From JAFNAG01 sp963739235 (GTDB lineage: Bacteria > Acidobacteriota > UBA6911), in NCBI GenBank assembly GCA_963739235.1, contig CAVTZY010000024.1, forward strand, positions 372,001-436,000: 64,000 bases of DNA. Direction: 5' to 3'. Positions 35,856 through 43,531 of the stretch are shown piece after piece; the first letter of the stretch is position 1; every line of letters begins with the position of its first letter. The translations under genes and the position numbers were made by a program. The notes beneath the pieces are model-generated. The model was not told the origin of the DNA, did not search any database, and saw only the letters and a program-made list of their open reading frames with translations.

Positions 35856-36522
35856 ATGCGTCTGATGGTGAAGAGTTTTATGACAATTTTGGCACTGCCT
35901 TGTGTCGTTGCGTTGGGACCAGGTTTTCCGCAGGCCGAGGCTCAAGCGATCAAGGAGAAACTCATGAATCCTGCAGCACTCACGGAAAAAGCGCCGGAAA
36001 CATTCCAGGCACAATTTGACACCACGAAGGGCACATTTTTGATTGAAGTGACCCGTGCCTGGGCTCCAGCCGGGGCCGACCGCTTCTATAATCTGGTCAA
36101 GAACGGATACTATGACAATTGCCGATTCTTCCGCGTCATGTCGGGATTCATGGCGCAGTTCGGCATCAATGGTGATCCCAAGCTCAATACGGTCTGGAAC
36201 CAGGCGCGCATCAAGGATGATAAGGTCCTGCAGTCCAACAAGCGCGGATATGTCTCCTATGCCACGGCCGGTCCGAATTCCCGCACTACTCAGCTCTTTA
36301 TTAATTTTAGCCGACAATTCCTGGTCTTGACAGCCAGGGCTTTGCCCCCTTCGGCAAGGTAAGCGCAGAAGGAATGAAAGTCGTCGATGCTTTCTATTCC
36401 TCCTATGGCGAAACGCCAGCGAGACCAGGGGAACATCCAGATGCAGGGCAATACCTATCCTGGACAAGAACTTTCCGAAGCTCGACTTCATCAAGTCTGC
36501 CGTTATCTTCAACGCCAAATAG
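35856..36522 (+). pseudogene. Cyclophilin-type peptidyl-prolyl isomerase, broken by four one-base insertions
   Basis: The first frame (ATG 35856) has a signal peptide (FMTILALPCVVALGPGFPQA) and cyclophilin blocks FDTTKGTFLIEVTRAWAP, GADRFYNLVKNGYYDNCRFF and SKRGYVSYATAGPNSR-like sequence up to TTQLFIN. There the frame changes. Skipping one base near 36312, one near 36325, one near 36422 and one near 36459 restores NFS-DNSW-LDSQGFAPFGKVSAEGM, KVVDAFYSSYGE, QGNIQMQGNTY and LDKNFPKLDFIKSAVIFNAK before TAG 36520. That would be a 220-residue periplasmic isomerase assisting protein folding. All shifts are net +1 and the amino acids stay conserved, so sequencing error is as likely as decay. Confidence 0.85.
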
Positions 36523-36584
36523 CGTTGCGGTCGGATTTCGACACGGCACTCAACACACTAAGCCGCATGTCCGCATCGCAAGAA

Positions 36585-36660
36585 CCTCAACGCAGAGGTT
36601 GCTGAGGCCGCAGAGGATCTTTAAAAGATCTCCCTCTGCGACCTTCGCGACCTCTCTGGA
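36585..36660. repeat. Family D palindrome
   Basis: AACGCAGAGGTTGCTGAGGC with CGCAGAGGATC is answered by CTCTGCGACCTTCGCGACCT, with GATCTTTAAAAGATC at the centre. Confidence 0.65.
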
Positions 36661-36664
36661 AACT

Positions 36665-36862
36665 TGCCTCCCGAAACAGGGCCGAAGGCCCGATTCATAC
36701 CAGCCTGGGGCAACGCCCCAGGTGCTGGGGCGATTTTTGTTTATAGGGCTGAAAGCCCGTTTCATTTGGAGCGGGCCTTCAGCCCTTCTTTTCTGCCATT
36801 CCCCAATCCTGGGGCGTTGCCCCAGGCTGGTATGGAGCGCGCCTTCGGCGCTGGGCCCTATG
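36665..36862. repeat. Family B REP-like palindromes
   Basis: The tract contains CCTGGGGCAACGCCCCAGG-type and CGGGCTTTCAGCCC-type hairpins and the string CCCCAGGCTGGTATGG, all shared with the tandem array around the transposase gene at 57.2-58.3 kb. Its two halves are inverted copies of each other. Beyond it, ATGAACGCCGCAGCCGTCG occurs twice in tandem at about 36887-36925. Confidence 0.75.
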
Positions 36863-36999
36863 GAGCACATGGAGTTTCTGATTTCAATGAACGCCGCAGC
36901 CGTCGAATGAACGCCGCAGCCGTCGTAAGAGCTCTGCGTTGGTTATTTCAAGCCCTCTCTCATTTATTTCATATAAATCACATTTTTCATGAAATTGTG

Positions 37000-37028
37000 T
37001 TGACAATGATTTCATGCCATGGTATTTG
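37000..37028 (+). promoter_or_regulatory. Possible sigma-70-type promoter upstream of the response regulator
   Basis: TTGACA (37000-37005), 17-bp spacer, TATTTG (37023-37028). The -35 is perfect, the -10 weak. The local sequence is unusually AT-rich for the window. It lies 174 bp before the response-regulator start. Confidence 0.4.
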
Positions 37029-37201
37029 AGTATCGTGTCGGTGGGAAAAAGTGGAAAAAAGAGGCAAAAGGTGCCGCTAAACACAAAGCAAATCGCCTGG
37101 TAGTGGAAAAGCAGGGTGGGCCCAAGGACGTAGGCCGAACACCAATGAAGAGGTTGGTCCTGTAGGGAGGCGGGACAACCCTTGAGGCTCGCTGAGGAAT
37201 C

Positions 37202-37591
37202 ATGAAAGCAAAGGGAAATATTCTGGTTGTAGATGATGAACCCTGTGTTCGCGACATTTATCTCCAATTTCTGCGCATGTCCGGCTACGAAGTCGATGCC
37301 AGCGGGTCCGGCGAGGAGGCCCTGCAGGCCGTCGCCCAACAGCCCTACGATCTCCTGATTCTTGACTTGTGCTTGACGGGGATGGACGGGCTCGCGACCT
37401 TTTCACGCGTGCAGACGATCGCCCCTGACACCAAGGCAGTCGTAGTTTCCGGTTCCCTGGACAGATTTGAGTCGGAGTTGAAACATGCTCAAAGGAATGG
37501 CCTGGCGGGAGTGCTTGCCAAGCCTTTTGCATTGCGGGATCTTTCCGCGTTGGTCGAGTCTGCTTTTGACGGCCGGAGGCGAGCGGCTTAG
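37202..37591 (+). CDS. Single-domain response regulator (REC)
   Basis: This 129-residue protein is a stand-alone receiver domain. The acidic pocket is in ILVVDDEP, the phospho-acceptor Asp in LLILDLCLTGMDG, the switch Ser in AVVVSGSLD and the invariant Lys in GVLAKPFALRDLSALV. It would be phosphorylated by a histidine kinase not present here and act by protein-protein contact, since it has no output domain. The start is ATG 37202. The stop is followed after 48 bp by the mraZ start on the same strand, so the two may share a transcript. Pairing of a receiver domain with MraZ is unusual; any functional link is inference. Confidence 0.88.
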   Translation: MKAKGNILVVDDEPCVRDIYLQFLRMSGYEVDASGSGEEALQAVAQQPYDLLILDLCLTGMDGLATFSRVQTIAPDTKAVVVSGSLDRFESELKHAQRNGLAGVLAKPFALRDLSALVESAFDGRRRAA

Positions 37592-37639
37592 TTGCGTGTG
37601 CCGCTCTCGCTGCGCGGATCCAATCTGCCGGGTTTAATT

Positions 37640-38095
37640 ATGATTGAAGGCTTTCTGGACTTTCACGGCTCCTTTTATCACACCGTTGACGTCAAGGGAC
37701 GTGTCAGCCTGCCCGCCAAATTCCGCACCATGATCGGCCAGCGTGTCGTCGTCACCCTGGGCTTTGATCCCTGCGTCTGGATTCTCCCCGAGTCGAGCTG
37801 GGAAACCTGGCTCAAGAAGGTGCGCTCCATGTCGCAGCTGGACCCTTCAGTCCGAAAGCTCACCCGTCACATGGTTGGCAATGCCCAGGAGTGCGAAATC
37901 GACCGCCTCGGCCGGATTCACCTTTCCGCACCTATCCGCGCCTATGCGGGCATCGACAAGGACGTCGTTGTGATGGGAATGATCGATGCCATCGAAATCT
38001 GGGACAAGGATCGGTTCGAACAGCGGCAGGCCTCCGACATCACAGCCCTGAACAGCGGCACTCAATCGCCTATTTCCGCACCAGCCCGAACCTGA
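37640..38095 (+). CDS. mraZ: MraZ-like transcriptional regulator, away from the dcw cluster
   Basis: The product (151 residues from ATG 37640) opens FHGSFYHTVDVKGRVSLPAK, the first AbrB-like MraZ repeat, and continues VVVTLGFDPCVWILPESSWE. The second repeat is NAQECEIDRLGRIHLSAPIR followed by KDVVVMGMIDAIEIWDKDRF. MraZ forms rings that bind repeated motifs in front of the division/cell-wall gene cluster and represses or activates it. Normally mraZ is followed by rsmH (mraW) and ftsL; here the next gene is a convergent peptidase, overlapping its 3' end by 26 bp. An in-frame TTG at 37592 gives a longer form with no family support. The ribosome-binding site is weak. It may be an extra MraZ paralogue. 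Confidence 0.85.
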   Translation: MIEGFLDFHGSFYHTVDVKGRVSLPAKFRTMIGQRVVVTLGFDPCVWILPESSWETWLKKVRSMSQLDPSVRKLTRHMVGNAQECEIDRLGRIHLSAPIRAYAGIDKDVVVMGMIDAIEIWDKDRFEQRQASDITALNSGTQSPISAPART

Positions 38096-39965
38096 TGTGG
38101 GATGCGCATTCCTTCGTGCTGTAGACGCGCTCGATTGCCTTCTGGAAATCGCTCTCCACGGCATGATAGATATCGACAAATTTTTGCGGATTGAGGTCGA
38201 TCATGGGGAACCACGTGCCTTGGACCTGGACCATGATTCTGTGTCCTTCCTTGAAGGTGTGAAAGACGTCCTGCAATTCGAATTCGATCTCGGTGATCTG
38301 ACCGGGAACAAAAGGTTCCGGCATGGACAGGCTGCGGCGGAACTTCCCGCGCAACACATCCCCGCGGATCAGCATTTGATACCCACCCAGATTTACGTTG
38401 CCAGGGTTGGGATCCGGATTGCGCATCCCATCCGGGAAAACGTCGATGACTTTCACGACCCAGTCCGAATCGGTTCCCGAGGTAGTGACGAACAGACTTG
38501 CCGCTATGGGGCCGGCAACGGTCACACCGTCGGTGAGGGGCTCGCTCTGATACACGAGCACGTCAGGACGCGTCGCGGCAAACCGCTGGTTTTCGAGCAT
38601 GAAAGCCGGGTTGTACCAATGAACGATTTCGGAGGTATAGGGAACCGGCTTCGCCGGATCGCTTACATATTCCCGATAACCGGCAGCGGAGGAGGAAGGC
38701 GGTGACCACGACAAAGCCCCATTCGTTTGCAGGTAGAGATCTTTCGCTTCCAGATTCCGCGGTGGCCAGCTTTCCAGCGAGCGCCATTGGTTGGCGCCGG
38801 TTTCGAAAACGAAAGCTCCGGGCAGATCGAGTTTGCCTTGATCTTTCAGGTAATAGTTGAAGAAGGGCACCTCCACCCGGTCGGTATACTCGTCCGCGGT
38901 CTTCGAGCCAAAGTCGATCGCCCCCAGTCTCTGGCCGTCGGTCGCGCTCCATTCCCCGTGGGACCACGGACCCATGACGAGCATGCTTTTTGCATTGGGA
39001 TCCTGCTGCTTGATGGCCTGGTAGGTGTGGAGCGCGCCAAAGAGGTTTTCCGTGTCAAACCATCCACCCACCACCATGACTGCAGGTTTGATGTTTTTGA
39101 GATGCGGAAGAATATTGCGCGCATCCCAGAAAGCATCCCAGGTGCCGTGCTGCATGAGTTCGTTCCAGAATGCCACCTGGTCCTTCAAATACTTCGTATT
39201 TGCGTTCGGCAGCGGCCCCATCTCCAGAAAGAATTTGTACCCGTCCGGGGTCCTATGGTCGAATTGCTTGTCGGGCTCCGACTTCGGCGCGGGGCGGGGC
39301 CAGCCGAACCAACTGTAGAAATCAAAAGCATGAGGGAGAAGAAACGCCCCGTTGTGAAAGAAATCGTCGCCCCCCATCCATTTGGAAACCGGGGCTTGCG
39401 GGGACGCCGCTTTGACGGCAGGGTGGGCATCGATTATCCCCATGGACGTATAGAATCCCGGATAGGAAATCCCGCTGATCCCCACGCGTCCGTTGTTTTG
39501 CGGCACGTTCTTGATCAGCCAGTCGACGGTGTCGTAGGTGTCCGTTGTTTCATCGATGTCGAGATTGCTGTGCTTGACCGGCAGGTAGGGCCGCACGTTC
39601 ACGTACTCCCCTTCAGACATGTAGCGTCCGCGAACATCCTGATAGACCACGATGTATCCTTCATGAAAGTACCGCGTCCGTTGTCTCCCCGGTTCATTGA
39701 TGTATTTGTCCGGGCCATAAGGGGCCACGCTGTATGGCGTGCGTGTCATGATGATGGGGTATTTGCGATGAGTATCTTTGGGAACATAGACCGCTGTGAA
39801 GAGCTTGATGCCGTCCCTCATCGGGATCTGGTATTCGTATTTTTTGTAATGCTGGCGGATGTATTGAGACTCCGCCGCCCCAATCGAGATCGTGCCTGTG
39901 AACAGAACGACAGAGACCCACAGGGCAATTACCAGGATTTTAGCGGATCGTTCCCATCTCGACAT
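38070..39965 (-). CDS. CocE/NonD-family hydrolase (X-Pro dipeptidyl-peptidase S15-like)
   Basis: This 631-residue protein begins at ATG 39965 behind GGGAG, with a signal peptide (ILVIALWVSVVLFTGTISIG). The alpha/beta-hydrolase core has YEYQIPMRDGIKLFTAVYVP, TRTPYSV, VVYQDVRGRYMSEGEY and the nucleophile Ser in VGISGISYPGFYTSM. The triad Asp is in VVGGWFDTENLFGALHTY and the His in VMGPWSHGEWS. The C-terminal jelly-roll (VAGPIAASLFVTTSGTDSDW, VFPDGMRNPD) is the S15/CocE C-domain. Members hydrolyse esters, beta-lactam-type amides or X-Pro peptides; the substrate here is unknown. It is probably periplasmic. It is convergent with mraZ, with which it overlaps by 26 bp. Confidence 0.88.
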   Translation of the reverse strand: MSRWERSAKILVIALWVSVVLFTGTISIGAAESQYIRQHYKKYEYQIPMRDGIKLFTAVYVPKDTHRKYPIIMTRTPYSVAPYGPDKYINEPGRQRTRYFHEGYIVVYQDVRGRYMSEGEYVNVRPYLPVKHSNLDIDETTDTYDTVDWLIKNVPQNNGRVGISGISYPGFYTSMGIIDAHPAVKAASPQAPVSKWMGGDDFFHNGAFLLPHAFDFYSWFGWPRPAPKSEPDKQFDHRTPDGYKFFLEMGPLPNANTKYLKDQVAFWNELMQHGTWDAFWDARNILPHLKNIKPAVMVVGGWFDTENLFGALHTYQAIKQQDPNAKSMLVMGPWSHGEWSATDGQRLGAIDFGSKTADEYTDRVEVPFFNYYLKDQGKLDLPGAFVFETGANQWRSLESWPPRNLEAKDLYLQTNGALSWSPPSSSAAGYREYVSDPAKPVPYTSEIVHWYNPAFMLENQRFAATRPDVLVYQSEPLTDGVTVAGPIAASLFVTTSGTDSDWVVKVIDVFPDGMRNPDPNPGNVNLGGYQMLIRGDVLRGKFRRSLSMPEPFVPGQITEIEFELQDVFHTFKEGHRIMVQVQGTWFPMIDLNPQKFVDIYHAVESDFQKAIERVYSTKECASHIRFGLVRK

Positions 39966-40111
39966 AATAGCTCCCTAAAATATTTCCCCGCATGGTACAA
40001 CTCCACAACCCTAATCCCAAGCCGAAACACCTCCCATATGTGATTCGGGCAGCAAAAGCTAAAAGCCGCCACAAATGGCACGGAGCGGCACGGTCGCAAT
40101 CCACCAATTTC

Positions 40112-40410
40112 ACCGCGGAGATGCGAAGGTCGCAGAGAGTTGCGAACTACGAACAACTCCCGGTTCCTTTCTGTCGCCCTGTCAGGGCTCTTCTTCCTTT
40201 CACCCTTTACCCCGGGCTGCGCCTTGCTTGCCCGGGGCTACTATCTTGCCGCCGCTGCCGCGGCTGCCGGGGCGCTGCCCCGGAGGGGCAGTGAGAAAGT
40301 AGCCGGGGGCAAGCGAAAGCGCAGCCCCCGGTAGGCCATCGCAAGGGAACGAGCCCTGAAGGGGCGAAAGAAAATCCTGCGCGGCCTGGTAAGGTTTTTC
40401 CCCACTGTCT
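40112..40410. repeat. Large inverted repeat with family D and A-type modules
   Basis: A CGCGGAGATGCGAAGGTCGC fragment is followed from about 40172 by CGCCCTGTCAGGGCTC, CCCGGGCTGCGCCTTGCTTG and CCCGGGGCTACT. After a GCCGCCGCTGCCGCGGCTGC centre, the inverse follows: AGTAGCCGGGGGCAAGCG, GCGCAGCCCCCGG, GAGCCCTGAAGGGGCG. The arms are about 80 bp. Nothing in the 473-bp gap looks coding. Confidence 0.65.
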
Positions 40411-40438
40411 TATTCGCAGACTCGCCATTCGGCGACCG

Positions 40439-42997
40439 TCATTCTCCCTCCGTTTCCGGCCAATAATGCTTGGGATATCTGTGCTGGAGTTGCCGTCGCA
40501 GCGCCGGGTAATGCCGCTCCCAGAATCCGGGCAGGTCCTGGGTCACCTGCACCGGGCGCCGGTTTGGGGCAAGGAGATGTACAGTCAGGGGGATGCGCCC
40601 GGAGCAGAGGGTCGGCGTCGATTTCATGCCGATGAAATCCTGCAAGGCGGATTCGATCCACGGCAACTTTCCAGATTCGTAATGGACAAGAACTTTGCGT
40701 CCGCCGGGCAGGGAAACGCGCTCCGGGGTTTCGCGCTCGATCAGACTTTTTTGTCGCGACGTCAGTCTCGACTGCAGAGCGTGCAGCAGCGAAACGTGGG
40801 CAAGCTCAGCCACGCTGCGCCGTCGGGCGCAGCATTCTGCGCTGGCGGCGCTGACCTGCTCATCATTGATGGAACGGAACGCGGCGGCGGGGTAGTGCTG
40901 GACGAGAAGTGCGATGCGAGCCCTGAACGAGGCCACACTTTCGCCGTCGCGAAAAACCTTTAGTCCGCGCGATCGCACATTGTCGAAGAGCATGCGCGTC
41001 ACTGCTTCGGACGGTGGTGCCGGGCGCACGGTTTCTTCGAGCACCAGCTCGCCGTACAGAGTCTGGCTTGATTCCTCCACTCTGCCCGCTGATTCATTCC
41101 ACGACAAGGTACTCCGCAGGTTGATTTCCTCGGGGAAAAGCCCGGCCAGCCACTCGGGTTCCACCGCGGATGCGCGCCGGATGAGGACGCCTGCGCCTGG
41201 GTAGATTCCTTTTCTTTCTGTTCTCTCTTCCGCATCCACGGCGACAATGAGCGGGGCGTGGTGAACCACACTCGTATCCGCCAGCCTGCCGGAACCGCCG
41301 GCTGCGAGCAGGAACTCTCGAGCTGTCGGCCCGCGACGCCTGGCAACGCGGTCGGGGAATGCCGCAAGGATGGCGATCATAAGTGCTTGATCTTCATCCT
41401 GCGCGCGCGCTGCTCTGGCTGTGCGCTTCAGCAACCGGCCGAGCTGCCGGCGCACGCGCTCGACTGCTTCTACGGCACGCGTGTCCAAACCGAGTGACCG
41501 AAGCCGATTCGGATCGAAGCGCGCCGCTTCGGCTGCGCGGAAGCGCTCAAGCAGCTCGAGCAGATCCGAAGGGCCGGTGCTGCGCGCCCCTTTGGATGAA
41601 GCCGTTCGGCTCAAGTCGCTGCGCTCATCGAACCGGATCTCCCTTTCATTGAGCAGGGCTGCGACCAGGCAGCTCGGTTCCGCCACACCGAGTCTCTCCC
41701 CCTCAACGATCAGGCGCGCGATGCGTGGGTGGACCGGAAATCGAATCATCTGCCGGCCGGTTTCTGTGAGCGACCCGTCAGCCTCGATGGCGCCAAGCCG
41801 TGCCAGCAAATCCCCGGCAGCGCGCACAGCTGAATCCGCGGGCGGCTCAAACCAGGTGAAGGAACGCAGATCGCGGATGCCTGCGCTGTGCAGGATCAGG
41901 ACCGATTCCGCCAGATCCGCGCGCTTGATCTCAGGCAAGTCGCGCTCGGGACGCGACTCGAAATCATGACGCGTGAAGAGGCGCACGACCTGGCCATTCC
42001 GTGTTCTGCCCGCCCGACCTGCCCTTTGAATGGCCGACGCTTTGCTCACCTTGACAAGCGATAGGACAGGAAGGCCGCTCCATGCCGAATGTCCTGCCAT
42101 ACGGGCGAGTCCGGAATCGATCACGGCGGCGACGCCGGGGATCGTGATCGAGGTCTCCGCGACGTTGGTGGCCAGGATCACTTTTCTCTCCTGGGACGGC
42201 TCGACTGCGCGAGCCTGTGCGGAGGCCGGAAGATCTCCATGCAGGGGAAGTACCAGGAGGTGGGCTCCGGCCGCGAGAGTTTGAAGAGCGTCCGCTGCCA
42301 TGCGAATCTCGGCTGCACCGGGCAGGAAGATGAGGACATCCCCCCCGAGGCCCGTCTTCAACAGCCTCGAAACCGCCGCCGCGACTTTTTCGTGCAGAGG
42401 GCGTTGAAGCTCGCGCTCCTCATAGGCCACGGTCACCTCGAATCGGGTGCCTGCCGAGGTCAGCACGGGAACTCCGCCGAGAAAACTTGCGATCGGCGCC
42501 GCATCCAACGTAGCCGACATGATGACGAGCTTCAGATCCGGGCGTTGCTCGCATTGGAGGCGCCGAAGAAAGGCGAGGGCAAGATCGGTGGTAAGGTGGC
42601 GCTCGTGAAACTCGTCAAGAATGACTGTCGAAACACCTGCCAGGAGCGGATCTTGCACGATCCTGCGTGCGAGAATCCCCTCGGTGAGGAATCGGATGCG
42701 CGTCTTGGGGCCGGCGACGTTCTCGAACCGGATCGAGAAGCCGACGGTCTCGCCGAGTCGTTCTCCAAACTCTGCTGCGACGCGCGCCGCAGCCAGCCGG
42801 GCCGCGAGCCGCCTGGGCTCCAGGATGAGGATCTCGCCGGCCGATGCGAATCGGGCATGGTACAGTGCTCGTGGCACGCGCGTGGTTTTTCCTGCCCCGG
42901 GAGGTGCGCACACTACCAGCCCGCTGGACGACCTCAGGGTCGCTACGATCTCAGGTAATGCGGCATCGATGGGTAGTGCATCCAGCTGTTGGTTCAT
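40439..42997 (-). CDS. hrpB: ATP-dependent RNA helicase HrpB
   Basis: I place the start at ATG 42997 (MNQQLDALPIDAALPEIVA); upstream in-frame sequence to 43075 is derived from the adjacent repeat. The 852-residue protein has Walker A VVCAPPGAGKTTRVPRA, the DExH box VILDEFHERHLTTDLAL, motif III MSATLDA, motif V KVILATNVAETSITIPGV and motif VI AIQRAGRAGRTRNG, the DEAH/RHA order. The C-terminal HrpB_C region (VHYESGKLPWIESALQDFIG, HLLAPNRRPVQVTQDLPGFW) is diagnostic for HrpB rather than HrpA. Its exact bacterial role is poorly defined, with RNA remodelling assumed. It is cytoplasmic and a single-gene unit, flanked on both sides by dispersed repeats. Confidence 0.93.
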   Translation of the reverse strand: MNQQLDALPIDAALPEIVATLRSSSGLVVCAPPGAGKTTRVPRALYHARFASAGEILILEPRRLAARLAAARVAAEFGERLGETVGFSIRFENVAGPKTRIRFLTEGILARRIVQDPLLAGVSTVILDEFHERHLTTDLALAFLRRLQCEQRPDLKLVIMSATLDAAPIASFLGGVPVLTSAGTRFEVTVAYEERELQRPLHEKVAAAVSRLLKTGLGGDVLIFLPGAAEIRMAADALQTLAAGAHLLVLPLHGDLPASAQARAVEPSQERKVILATNVAETSITIPGVAAVIDSGLARMAGHSAWSGLPVLSLVKVSKASAIQRAGRAGRTRNGQVVRLFTRHDFESRPERDLPEIKRADLAESVLILHSAGIRDLRSFTWFEPPADSAVRAAGDLLARLGAIEADGSLTETGRQMIRFPVHPRIARLIVEGERLGVAEPSCLVAALLNEREIRFDERSDLSRTASSKGARSTGPSDLLELLERFRAAEAARFDPNRLRSLGLDTRAVEAVERVRRQLGRLLKRTARAARAQDEDQALMIAILAAFPDRVARRRGPTAREFLLAAGGSGRLADTSVVHHAPLIVAVDAEERTERKGIYPGAGVLIRRASAVEPEWLAGLFPEEINLRSTLSWNESAGRVEESSQTLYGELVLEETVRPAPPSEAVTRMLFDNVRSRGLKVFRDGESVASFRARIALLVQHYPAAAFRSINDEQVSAASAECCARRRSVAELAHVSLLHALQSRLTSRQKSLIERETPERVSLPGGRKVLVHYESGKLPWIESALQDFIGMKSTPTLCSGRIPLTVHLLAPNRRPVQVTQDLPGFWERHYPALRRQLQHRYPKHYWPETEGE

Positions 42998-43015
42998 GGG
43001 GCCTGAAAATGCAAA

Positions 43016-43069
43016 GCAGCCACGAATGACACGGAATCTACTCTGCCAATTCGTGCCATTCGTGGCTGC
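43016..43069. repeat. Family C palindrome, copy 2
   Basis: GCAGCCACGAATG (43016-43028) and CATTCGTGGCTGC (43057-43069) match the ends at 14812-14862 exactly; the interiors differ in part. Confidence 0.8.
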
Positions 43070-43092
43070 AGTCAAAAAACGGGTAATTCAGG

Positions 43093-43434
43093 CTACTTTG
43101 AGGCGGGCACTGCAGCTTTGCGCAGTGCCCGCCTCAGTTCGTGCATCTGGCGCCGCACGGTCTTGAGCTGGGCATGATCATGTGCCTGCAAGGCGATGTC
43201 CCGCTTCTTCTTCAGCCCTTTCATCTGCGACTTGATGTCGCTTTTACTGGCACCGGCTGCCTTGATCTTCCGGTGAACGTGCATGTCGAGATTGAGCGCT
43301 TTGCACAGGGCAGCCAGCAAATGCTCTTTGTTCAACTGGGTGTAACCCTGTACGGCTTCGTGCTTCATTCCCTTGGCAATTTCACGAAGTTCCGCAACCG
43401 TCATTTCTTTGAGTTGCTCATAGGTATAGGTCAT
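43093..43434 (-). CDS. Small protein with a Rho-N/SAP-like helical domain
   Basis: The start at ATG 43434 is set by AGGAG upstream and by the protein opening MTYTYEQLKEMTVAELREIA, a typical Rho-termination-factor N-terminal or SAP-like helix-extended-helix pattern. An in-frame extension to 43731 reads through the M28 gene on the same strand in a different frame and is rejected. The 113-residue product continues HEAVQGYTQLNKEHLLAALC, then a very basic C-terminus (SDIKSQMKGLKKKRDIALQA, LRRALRKAAVPASK). Nucleic-acid binding is likely from these features. The gene follows the M28 peptidase gene by about 100 bp on the same strand. Specific function unknown. Confidence 0.75.
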   Translation of the reverse strand: MTYTYEQLKEMTVAELREIAKGMKHEAVQGYTQLNKEHLLAALCKALNLDMHVHRKIKAAGASKSDIKSQMKGLKKKRDIALQAHDHAQLKTVRRQMHELRRALRKAAVPASK

Positions 43435-43531
43435 AACCCTGTGTCTCCTTTGAGCGAACGGGTGCGGTGTGCAAAGGATGCGCCCCGCACCCGATTCGAA
43501 CCTGACAAATTCTGCAAGCCCCGACAATGGG

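Noticed and set aside
37000..38095. Part of a division and cell-wall (dcw) cluster
   Set aside because: mraZ is present, but rsmH, ftsL and mur genes do not follow, and the next gene is convergent.
38727..40043. 438-codon plus-strand frame opposite the CocE-like gene
   Set aside because: Antisense to conserved hydrolase motifs (GISYPGF, GGWFD, GPWSHG); protein is rich in Arg/His with no domain.
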